This document shows positions 17,380-21,795 of a stretch of 29,308 nt of DNA, piece by piece; position 1 is the stretch's first letter; each line of letters starts with the position of its first letter. Below the pieces are notes generated by a model that was given only the letters and a program-made list of their open reading frames with translations, did no database searches and was not told where the DNA came from. Source of the DNA: a virus. The DNA is taken from positions 1 to 29,308 of IMG/VR virus record IMGVR_UViG_3300025671_000358, one strand, 5' to 3'. The translations under genes and the position numbers were made by a program.

Positions 17380-17443
17380 TGATAGCTCTTTCAATAGGGC
17401 TATCACTTAGGCTTATAGCTTAAGAGAATGCGAGAAATAACAA
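17380..17443 (+). ncRNA. Two-hairpin intergenic RNA element, copy 1
   Basis: Hairpin 1 is TGATAGCTCT, loop TTCAAT, AGGGCTATCA (17380-17405; ten pairs, one G-U). Hairpin 2 follows at once: CTTAGGC, loop TTATA, GCTTAAG (17406-17424; seven pairs, one G-U). A GAGAAATAACAA leader then runs into the ATG at 17444. The same plan with different stem bases but the same pairing appears at 18441-18501. It fills the gap between two genes, so it acts in cis as terminator/attenuator, processing site or translation control. Mechanism unknown. Confidence 0.6.
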
Positions 17444-17761
17444 ATGACTAAGAAACAAGAAAGAATAGAAGCTATCCAAAGGCTTCAAGAAGTACTAAAA
17501 AAAGGTGACACGCTTTTTACTCAATTAGAGCATGTTTCACAAAGCGGTATGACTAGACATATAAAAGTAAGACAATTAAAGAATGATAGGCCATTAAATT
17601 GGACTTATCTCGTTTCAAAGGCTTTAGATTATAAAGTATCTGATAAGACTAATGGCGTAATAATTGGCGGCTGCGGTATGGATATGGGCTTTCATTTAGT
17701 CTATACGCTTTCAAGTGTTCTTTTTAATGACGGCTACGCCTTAAACCATGAATGGCTTTAA
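17444..17761 (+). CDS. Conserved phage protein of unknown function (105 aa)
   Basis: The protein carries a recognisable chain of motifs: 'GDTLFTQLEHVSQSGMTRHI', 'WTYLVSKALDY', 'IGGCGMDMGFHLVYTLSSVL' and a final 'YALNHEWL'. Small proteins with GDT…HVSxSGMxRxI…GGCGMDMGFHLVY…LxHxWL occur widely in phages and mobile elements and are all uncharacterised. The invariant-looking Cys, Asp and His residues could form a metal or active site, but that is inference. Translation starts behind RNA element copy 1 with its GAGAAATAAC leader. Confidence 0.65.
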   Translation: MTKKQERIEAIQRLQEVLKKGDTLFTQLEHVSQSGMTRHIKVRQLKNDRPLNWTYLVSKALDYKVSDKTNGVIIGGCGMDMGFHLVYTLSSVLFNDGYALNHEWL

Positions 17762-17762
17762 T

Positions 17763-17873
17763 ATGTTTATGCAAGGATTAAATGGCCTAGACATAATTCT
17801 AGTAGTTCTTTTTATTTATATATCTATTAAACTTATAAAGAGATATAAGAAAGAAAGCGAGGGCAAGAGATGA
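17763..17873 (+). CDS. Single-pass membrane mini-protein (36 aa)
   Basis: This short gene starts two bases after the previous stop and encodes MFMQGLNGLDIILVVLFIYI followed by 'SIKLIKRYKKESEGKR'. Residues 9-24 form one hydrophobic membrane span with a basic tail, predicted inside. It overlaps the next gene by 4 bases (ATGA). No strong ribosome site is visible, so it may be translated by re-initiation; the second Met (17769) is an alternative start. It could act on the host envelope, but it is not a recognised holin. Confidence 0.5.
   Translation: MFMQGLNGLDIILVVLFIYISIKLIKRYKKESEGKR
17851..17873 (+). repeat. 23-bp repeat with ribosome site and start codon, copy A
   Basis: The 23 bases from AAGAAAGCGAGG through GCAAGAGATGA are identical to 18140-18162. 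The repeat carries the GCGAGGG ribosome site and the ATG of the following gene, and at the same time the last codons (…ESEGKR-stop) of the gene before it. Confidence 0.85.
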
Positions 17874-18043
17874 CCATATATACAAAAAAATATGAACTTG
17901 TTAAATGGTGTGAACTAGATCAAAAAAGCATCAAAAAAGCCGAGATTAAAAAAACTAAATTAGAAAATCAGGGCTATACCTTAGTTAATACCATTGCGGG
18001 ATTAATTAACAGTTCATTAGAGTATAAGAAAGCGGGCCAATAA
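17870..18043 (+). CDS. Hypothetical small protein (57 aa)
   Basis: Too short for routine ORF calling but well supported by its strong GCGAGGG site, ATGA overlap with the gene before, and TAATG overlap with the gene after. It reads MTIYTKKYELVKWCELDQKS, then a lysine-rich helix ('IKKAEIKKTKLENQGY') and 'TLVNTIAGLINSSLEYKKAG'. Likely a small helical cytoplasmic protein. No family recognised. Confidence 0.55.
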   Translation: MTIYTKKYELVKWCELDQKSIKKAEIKKTKLENQGYTLVNTIAGLINSSLEYKKAGQ

Positions 18044-18162
18044 TGAAACAATTAAACTTATTATATCGTAAAGTAATGTATTTCTTTTCTAAGAAAGACA
18101 TTGAGGCAATCTTAAAGTACGATCCATTAAATATCTTACAAGAAAGCGAGGGCAAGAGATGA
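18043..18162 (+). CDS. Hypothetical small protein (39 aa)
   Basis: Starts inside the previous stop (TAATG) and encodes MKQLNLLYRKVMYFFSKKDI, then 'EAILKYDPLNILQESEGKR'. It ends in the same ESEGKR as the 36-residue gene because both end inside the 23-bp repeat. Basic, amphipathic and short; no function can be assigned. Its reality rests on the tight coupling on both sides. Confidence 0.5.
   Translation: MKQLNLLYRKVMYFFSKKDIEAILKYDPLNILQESEGKR
18140..18162 (+). repeat. 23-bp repeat with ribosome site and start codon, copy B
   Basis: Perfect second copy of 17851-17873, 289 bp downstream, again spanning the end of one gene and the ribosome site plus ATG of the next. A third, shorter relative (GAAAGCGAGGAATAAATG) leads into the gene at 18291. 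Confidence 0.85.
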
Positions 18163-18290
18163 AAGAAGGCGATTTAAGTACATGCTGCCAGGCTATCACT
18201 AGATTATTGATAGATGAAGATCAACAATGGCAAAATGGCGAAGAACCAATTTTAATTTGCTCTGAATGTGGAGCGGAAAGCGAGGAATAA
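18159..18290 (+). CDS. Cysteine-containing mini-protein, zinc-knuckle-like (43 aa)
   Basis: Encodes MKEGDLSTCCQAITRLLIDE, then 'DQQWQNGEEPILICSECGAE' and SEE. Two cysteines near the start (9, 10) and a C-x2-C near the end (34, 37) could bind one zinc ion, as in half zinc ribbons. The rest is acidic. It uses the repeat-borne ribosome site and is followed directly by the next ATG. Function unknown; small zinc ribbons in phages often bind nucleic acid or host polymerase, but nothing proves it here. Confidence 0.55.
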   Translation: MKEGDLSTCCQAITRLLIDEDQQWQNGEEPILICSECGAESEE

Positions 18291-18434
18291 ATGTTAACTT
18301 TTAAAAAGATCTTTCATTATTACGTATTGCATGAGGGAAAGAAAATTCGTTATCATGTAATAGAGTTCTTAGACGGAACAAAACAGCTGTTCACTGAAAC
18401 AGATTGGCAAGAGTTAAAAGAACTTACTAAATAA
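18291..18434 (+). CDS. Hypothetical small protein (47 aa)
   Basis: Starts immediately after the previous stop behind GCGAGGAATAA. The protein is MLTFKKIFHYYVLHEGKKIR, then 'YHVIEFLDGTKQLFTETDWQ' and 'ELKELTK'. It looks like a small beta-hairpin followed by a helix. The first four residues (MLTF) and about 20 bases around the start are shared with the gene at 18502, suggesting duplicated start regions. Family unknown. RNA element copy 2 begins six bases after its stop. Confidence 0.5.
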   Translation: MLTFKKIFHYYVLHEGKKIRYHVIEFLDGTKQLFTETDWQELKELTK

Positions 18435-18440
18435 AGTTAT

Positions 18441-18501
18441 TGTAAAGCTCTTTCAGTAGGGCTTTACACTAGCTTTATGCTAGTAGAAAGAGAGAAATAA
18501 G
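18441..18501 (+). ncRNA. Two-hairpin intergenic RNA element, copy 2
   Basis: Hairpin 1 is TGTAAAGCTCT, loop TTCAGT, AGGGCTTTACA (18441-18468; eleven pairs, one G-U). Hairpin 2 is CTAGC, loop TTTAT, GCTAG (18469-18483). An AGAGAGAAATAAG leader then reaches the ATG at 18502. Compared with copy 1 the loop region and the upper stem (GCTCT…AGGGC) are kept, while the lower stem changes on both sides so that pairing is preserved. Confidence 0.6.
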
Positions 18502-18738
18502 ATGTTAACTTTTGACAATGCTAAAATAATCCAGGTAAGTGAGGAAACTAGGACTTACAACAAGAAAACAAAGAAATTTGTTGACTTAAAGAAACCTAAA
18601 ATATCCCGTAAAGTTCTTTATGAGGGTAGTTTTTACGACTTAGGCGAACTTTATGAAAGTATAAAGTTTTTCACCGAGAAGAACTCAGGATATAAAGATA
18701 AAATAGAAGTTCAGTTTAATAGCTCTATTGAACTATGA
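18502..18738 (+). CDS. Hypothetical early-block protein (78 aa)
   Basis: A 78-residue basic protein: 'DNAKIIQVSEETRTYNKKTK', 'FVDLKKPKISRKVLYEGSFY', 'DLGELYESIKFFTEKNSGY' and 'DKIEVQFNSSIEL'. The order of strands and helix suggests a small alpha/beta fold. It is expressed behind RNA element copy 2 with a GAGAGAAATAA leader. Its TGA overlaps the start of the next mini-gene (ATGA). Not recognised. Confidence 0.6.
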   Translation: MLTFDNAKIIQVSEETRTYNKKTKKFVDLKKPKISRKVLYEGSFYDLGELYESIKFFTEKNSGYKDKIEVQFNSSIEL

Positions 18739-18818
18739 TAGAGAAAATATTAATGATCTCATATTACGTTGTTTGTATCTTGTTTTTGCTAGGCGTAATA
18801 TATTCTTATATCAAATAA
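18735..18818 (+). CDS. Single-pass membrane micro-protein (27 aa)
   Basis: Overlaps the previous stop by 4 bases and encodes MIEKILMISYYVVCILFLLG followed by 'VIYSYIK'. Nearly the whole protein is one membrane span. It ends just before the convergent hairpin at 18823. Reality is supported by the coupling and by the similar membrane mini-gene at 17763; function unknown. Confidence 0.45.
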   Translation: MIEKILMISYYVVCILFLLGVIYSYIK

Positions 18819-18822
18819 TTTC

Positions 18823-18847
18823 TAAGGGCTAGTTTATCTGGCCCTTA
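18823..18847. terminator. Bidirectional hairpin terminator between convergent blocks
   Basis: TAAGGGCTAG, loop TTTAT, CTGGCCCTTA: ten pairs with one G-U. It stands between the rightward 27-residue gene and the leftward small terminase gene and even includes the latter's stop codon (18845-18847). T-rich DNA lies on the left side (AATAATTTC), giving a fair U-tract for the leftward transcript. It probably stops transcription from both sides. Confidence 0.65.
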
Positions 18848-19282
18848 CTTACTCCACTCAATAGAAAAACTTTGATCTCCATTGGTGAGGGTAATTCTAT
18901 CTTTGCTATCTCCCCACATGGTACTAGCGGAACGAGACGCTTGCCATTGAATTTGTTTTTGTAAAATCTCTAGGCCCTTAATGGTACTCATATTTAATTT
19001 AGTATCATTTTTGACTGACTCTTTTAAATCGTCTAATAGGATATTGTATTCAGATATTTTAAAATCCGCTCCAGCGTGGCGAGCTTGTTCGTAAGCCAAT
19101 TTCATTTTATCATCATTAAAAACATGATTATAAAAGTTAGACCATGTTAAATTACATTTCTTAACCGCTTCAGTGGGATTAATTCCTTGACTAATTAAAG
19201 TAAACACCTGATCGATTAAAGTCTTGGTGTACTTAACAGGCCTTCCCGCTTTTTTAGTGGATGGTAGTGTTTTGGTTGGCAT
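18845..19282 (-). CDS. terS: Terminase small subunit (DNA-recognition subunit)
   Basis: The 145-residue protein begins with a basic leader and 'KAGRPVKYTKTLIDQVFTLI', then 'SQGINPTEAVKKCNLTWSNF', 'YNHVFNDDKMKLAYEQARHA' and 'GADFKISEYNILLDDL'. This is the helix-turn-helix plus helical arrangement of small terminase subunits (GRPxKYT…I..LI..G.s..eA….s…fY.w…d..…ye.Ar). It ends 'MWGDSKDRITLTNGDQSFSI'. It would bind the pac/cos site and load TerL. It is unusual that it lies about 2.5 kb from terL, beyond a convergent terminator, in the regulatory/replication block. Confidence 0.8.
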   Translation of the reverse strand: MPTKTLPSTKKAGRPVKYTKTLIDQVFTLISQGINPTEAVKKCNLTWSNFYNHVFNDDKMKLAYEQARHAGADFKISEYNILLDDLKESVKNDTKLNMSTIKGLEILQKQIQWQASRSASTMWGDSKDRITLTNGDQSFSIEWSK

Positions 19283-19457
19283 CTATAAAATCTATCTCGT
19301 GTTCTCTAGAGATATCCTCAACAAAGTTTAAAGCATCATCTTTATAATGAAAATTTCCTACGCTGATTATAATGCTATAAGTATTATCAGGGTTTTGAAG
19401 CAACATAAATTTCTGTCGCACTAACATATCGTCTAATAATTTCTCTTTGTTTTTCAT
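19254..19457 (-). CDS. Hypothetical small protein (67 aa)
   Basis: An alpha/beta-looking protein: 'MLLQNPDNTYSIIISVGNFH', 'YKDDALNFVEDISREHEIDF'. The central 'YSIIISVGNFHYKDDALNFV' resembles a strand-turn-helix. It overlaps terS by 29 bases and the upstream gene by 71 bases in another frame; if translation starts at the second or third methionine (19427 or 19406) the upstream overlap shrinks. Its start is therefore uncertain. No family recognised. Confidence 0.5.
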   Translation of the reverse strand: MKNKEKLLDDMLVRQKFMLLQNPDNTYSIIISVGNFHYKDDALNFVEDISREHEIDFIDANQNTTIH

Positions 19458-19731
19458 AATTATCTAATCTGGATATATAACTCTTTATTAATTTGTTTAT
19501 CTTTCTTTTATTACTTTGTAGAAACTTGTATTTTTTCAAGACATAAGAGGGAACAAAGCCCGCCATTTGACATATAAATTGAAAGTCTTGATTATATTTT
19601 TTTAACCATTTTTGAGCTTCAATTTTGTCTTTATTGTTGCCAAATCTATTTTTATAAAATGGATGTGTTGATATTCCTAGTGCGTCTAAAAAGTGTTGTA
19701 TAATGATTTCTTTATAAAGTTCTTTAGACAT
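19387..19731 (-). CDS. Small phage protein with 'WL…FxxICxMAGFxPxYV' motif (114 aa)
   Basis: The key segment is 'KIEAQKWLKKYNQDFQFICQ' followed by 'MAGFVPSYVLKKYKFLQSN', matching a pattern found in many small phage proteins (A..WL......F..IC.LAG..P..V...), all of unknown function, usually near regulatory or terminase genes. The C-terminus is strongly basic and helical ('NKRKINKLIKSYISRLDNYE'). It may be a DNA-binding protein, but that is only inference. Its last 71 bases overlap the next gene in another frame. Confidence 0.55.
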   Translation of the reverse strand: MSKELYKEIIIQHFLDALGISTHPFYKNRFGNNKDKIEAQKWLKKYNQDFQFICQMAGFVPSYVLKKYKFLQSNKRKINKLIKSYISRLDNYEKQREIIRRYVSATEIYVASKP

Positions 19732-19743
19732 ACGAATACCATT

Positions 19744-19795
19744 CTATTAATAGTATATCACAAGTGTCGTAGGTAAAAGGCGAATAAAAGGCGAA
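19744..19795. repeat. Intergenic palindrome and tandem 11-bp repeat
   Basis: The short gap between the genes at 19731 and 19799 has a perfect palindrome CTATTAATAG (19744-19753) and two head-to-tail copies of TAAAAGGCGAA (19774-19784, 19785-19795). The GGCGAA core recalls the AAGCGAA parts of the candidate origin repeats at 21011-21052. It may be an operator for the leftward genes or another initiator site. Confidence 0.5.
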
Positions 19796-19798
19796 TAT

Positions 19799-20296
19799 TT
19801 AAATTTCGTAATAATCACATAATCTAAACAATCCTTTGCGAAAGTTCTTTATATGCGACTTAGCGGGAGTATTATTAACAATAACTTCATAGACAATAGA
19901 GGCATACTCACCCGCTTTTTGTAAAGCTCCCTTGACTCTATCTTGAGCACCTAGTTTAGAGATAGCAGATTTATCACTATCACCAATTATTTTTTCTTTA
20001 ACATAATCAAAAGTGACTCGAGGATAATACCCAGCATAATAAACATCTTGTTGTAGTCTTAGACCAGCATTGTAAAGGTCGTTGTTTAGGTTGTGATTAT
20101 CTGGATAGAGCAAATGATTATTATAATAGTAATCAAATATATCAGCGTGTCGCCTACGGACTCTTTTGTAGGCATCTTCACCCTTTTCAACTTTAGGTAT
20201 TTCGATATAAACTTCTTCAAAGTCTGGTAATCGATAATACCTACCACTAATTTCAACAATCTCTTGACCACCAAAATCAGATTTTTTAGATTCCAT
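19799..20296 (-). CDS. Putative DUF6456-like protein (165 aa)
   Basis: The C-terminal half has 'NDLYNAGLRLQQDVYYAGYY', 'PRVTFDYV', then a variable linker, 'AQDRVKGALQKAGEYASIVY', 'EVIVNNTPAKSHIKNFRKGL' and 'FRLCDYYEI'. The pattern A.G.R...D...AG..PRVT.DY followed by a region with R…AL…G…..v…v……l……..k..l…L..L..YY resembles the DUF6456 domain found in alphaproteobacterial genomes and their phages, thought to be helix-turn-helix-like. I assign it tentatively. The N-terminus ('GRYYRLPDFEEVYIEIPKVE') is unknown. It overlaps the upstream gene by 11 bases. Confidence 0.5.
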   Translation of the reverse strand: MESKKSDFGGQEIVEISGRYYRLPDFEEVYIEIPKVEKGEDAYKRVRRRHADIFDYYYNNHLLYPDNHNLNNDLYNAGLRLQQDVYYAGYYPRVTFDYVKEKIIGDSDKSAISKLGAQDRVKGALQKAGEYASIVYEVIVNNTPAKSHIKNFRKGLFRLCDYYEI

Positions 20297-20615
20297 AAGC
20301 AGATTTTACAGGATCAGTTTCAAAATAATCATCATTAAAATCTAGTTTGTTGATGTTATCGACAATATCCACCCATTCAGGTTGTAAATCTTCAGTACCA
20401 ATAAAACCTTCTTTAACTAATTGATATAAACAATTATAGTTCATTTTGGGTGATCTTCTAAATAAAGATTCCCCCCACTTAACAACCATGTGAGCAAGTC
20501 TATATTTGTGATTAGCAAGAGGTGAGAGATCATTTTCTAGCCAATATTCCTCACCATATTTTTCTTTCATTTCTTTGTAAGTGACCTTTGTTCTTTTCTT
20601 GGGTAAAATTACCAT
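20286..20615 (-). CDS. Hypothetical protein (109 aa)
   Basis: Soluble protein with a basic N-terminus ('PKKRTKVTYKEMKEKYGEEY'), a helical middle ('YRLAHMVVKWGESLFRRSPK') and an acidic C-terminus ('EWVDIVDNINKLDFNDDYFE'). It overlaps the end of the replication gene by 7 bases and starts the next by 11. As it is encoded right after the DUF1376-type protein it may help replication (for example helicase loading), but there is no sequence motif to show it. Confidence 0.5.
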   Translation of the reverse strand: MVILPKKRTKVTYKEMKEKYGEEYWLENDLSPLANHKYRLAHMVVKWGESLFRRSPKMNYNCLYQLVKEGFIGTEDLQPEWVDIVDNINKLDFNDDYFETDPVKSAYGI

Positions 20616-21364
20616 GCTTCTTTATACTCCCTTTCTTCTTGATTAGAACTTATCCTAAAAGTCTCGGCTCGTATATATCTTTCTAAGGCTTTGGCAAAAT
20701 TTCCATTTTCTTTGGCTTGTTCTATTTGATATCCCTTCCAATTTTTGCGGACTAATTCCTGATCTTCTTTACAAAGGGATTTGTACAATTTAAAAGAACT
20801 AGGTTTATTACTTCGAGTTCTATTCTCTATTGATAGGCTTTTCCATAAATCTTCAAAATCATCACTGTAATTTGTTATGGTACGTTGCTTTTTAATAACA
20901 CCATTCCCTTTATTGATATTATTATCTTTCTCATCCTCTGAAAGAGGATATATATTATTATTATATATAGATTTAGATATAGACTTAGATATAGATATAG
21001 AGGCTTCACTTTCGCTTAAGCGTTCGCTTCTAATTCGCTTAGCGTTCGCTTCCCCACCCTTTTTACCATTTAATTTATTGATTTCTGTTGTTTCTACTGC
21101 TCTAATATATTCTTCTCTTAGACGTTTTTGATAATATTGATCGTTTTCTTTAATCCAATAGAGTTTAATAATCTTTTCTATGGCCTCTTTATTGCCATTT
21201 CTTGTTAGACTGACTATAAAATCTATATCGTCAGGTATATATCCTTCCCTTGACCATGCAAAAAATATTAATCTAAAATAAATTCCTAATTCCTCGTCAC
21301 TAAGGAACGAAGTATCAGAATTAAATGCGTCTATCCATAAGTTCATTTTTGGCATCTTGCTCAT
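20609..21364 (-). CDS. DUF1376-type replication initiation protein (251 aa)
   Basis: The N-terminus 'MPKMNLWIDAFNSDTSFLSD' and 'EELGIYFRLIFFAWSREGYI', 'PDDIDFIVSL' matches the DUF1376/YdaU domain, a winged-helix-like module of phage replication initiators. The middle ('ANAKRIRSERLSESEASISI', 'SKSISKSIYNNN') is low-complexity and is encoded by DNA repeats that look like an origin. The C-terminal part ('DFEDLWKSLSIENRTRSNKP', 'SSFKLYKSLCKEDQELVRKN') is a helical domain as in other phage replisome organisers. Initiators commonly carry the origin within their own gene, as lambda O does. It overlaps its neighbours by 4 and 7 bases. Confidence 0.7.
   Translation of the reverse strand: MSKMPKMNLWIDAFNSDTSFLSDEELGIYFRLIFFAWSREGYIPDDIDFIVSLTRNGNKEAIEKIIKLYWIKENDQYYQKRLREEYIRAVETTEINKLNGKKGGEANAKRIRSERLSESEASISISKSISKSIYNNNIYPLSEDEKDNNINKGNGVIKKQRTITNYSDDFEDLWKSLSIENRTRSNKPSSFKLYKSLCKEDQELVRKNWKGYQIEQAKENGNFAKALERYIRAETFRISSNQEEREYKEAW
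20946..21052. other. Candidate replication origin: iteron-like repeats plus AT-rich tract
   Basis: Two near-identical elements, TTCGCTTAAGCGTTCGCTTC (21011-21030) and TTCGCTTAGCGTTCGCTTC (21034-21052), lie 3 bp apart. The first contains the palindrome CGCTTAAGCG. The elements differ by one base in length, so they are read in different frames and make different peptides, showing the repeat is kept as DNA. Directly beside them is a long tract (20946-21000) made of TAGATATAGA-like repeats and TATATTATTATTATATATA, with almost no G or C. A hairpin TCCTCT/AGAGGA (20934-20948) flanks it. Iterons next to an easily melted tract inside an initiator gene is the layout of the lambda origin. Confidence 0.6.
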
Positions 21365-21573
21365 TCTATCATTATCCCTTCTTTACTCGAACCTGGTGTG
21401 AAATAAATCCAACCCCTGTTCTTTAACTGCTGCATTAATTTATAGATTGTAGAAGTAGAATTGCAACCATAAATTTGTGCGAGTTCTTGATAGGTCGGTT
21501 TATTCCCATAGTCAATAAAGCTACAGAGAATACGATAGAAATTCTTTTGTTTGTGAGTTAAGGGTAGCTTCAT
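21361..21573 (-). CDS. Small winged-helix DNA-binding protein (70 aa), LexA-N-terminus-like
   Basis: The 70 residues 'LTHKQKNFYRILCSFIDYGN', 'KPTYQELAQIYGCNSTSTIY', 'KLMQQLKNRGWIYFTPGSSK' and 'EGIMIE' follow the LexA DNA-binding domain closely (LT..Q...…I..f……PT..EiA...G…S.….….L...G.I...PG..RGI). The protease half of LexA is absent, so this is a stand-alone DNA-binding domain. First gene of the leftward block, beside a 13-bp inverted repeat; probably a transcription switch acting there. It overlaps the replication gene by 4 bases. Confidence 0.75.
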   Translation of the reverse strand: MKLPLTHKQKNFYRILCSFIDYGNKPTYQELAQIYGCNSTSTIYKLMQQLKNRGWIYFTPGSSKEGIMIE

Positions 21574-21795
21574 TAAGAAGCCACCCTATTATTAAGGAAG
21601 AAATGCCAAGTGTGGATGTTTCGATTGCAAGAGAAATAACTAGGGATTTTTATACTTATATATACAGTTAATATATATTTGTATGTTGAAACACCCACAC
21701 AAGAAGAATGTATATATTATTTAATTAAAATCAACTACTTTTTTTTCTTGGAATTTGTGGATAAATCTTTTATTGTTTTCACAAAGGAGACAAAT
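21574..21795. promoter_or_regulatory. Divergent promoter region with 13-bp inverted repeat
   Basis: This AT-rich gap divides the leftward regulator/replication genes from the rightward recombination genes. Arms GTGTGGATGTTTC (21610-21622) and GAAACACCCACAC (21688-21700) form an inverted repeat with one mismatch, 65 bp apart, around a TATATA-rich centre. A possible rightward promoter is TTGAAA (21686-21691), which overlaps the right arm, with a TATATA box from 21711 (spacing 19, longer than ideal). An AAAGGAG site at 21783-21789 serves the ATG at 21796. A 22-codon reading frame with a ribosome site (21603-21671) also lies here, but is weakly supported. Confidence 0.6.

Noticed and set aside
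17380-18501. CRISPR-like array
   Set aside because: The repeated units are hairpin-bearing gene gaps with different stems and no regular spacers; they fit RNA elements, not CRISPR.
17763-18818. Membrane mini-proteins as holins
   Set aside because: Single short spans with no lysis neighbour (no endolysin or spanin seen nearby); they are near the early control region. Holin cannot be claimed.
21679-21795. N-terminal extension of the nuclease from TTG 21679
   Set aside because: It would be translated through the promoter region, has no ribosome site, and the ATG at 21796 has a perfect AAAGGAG.
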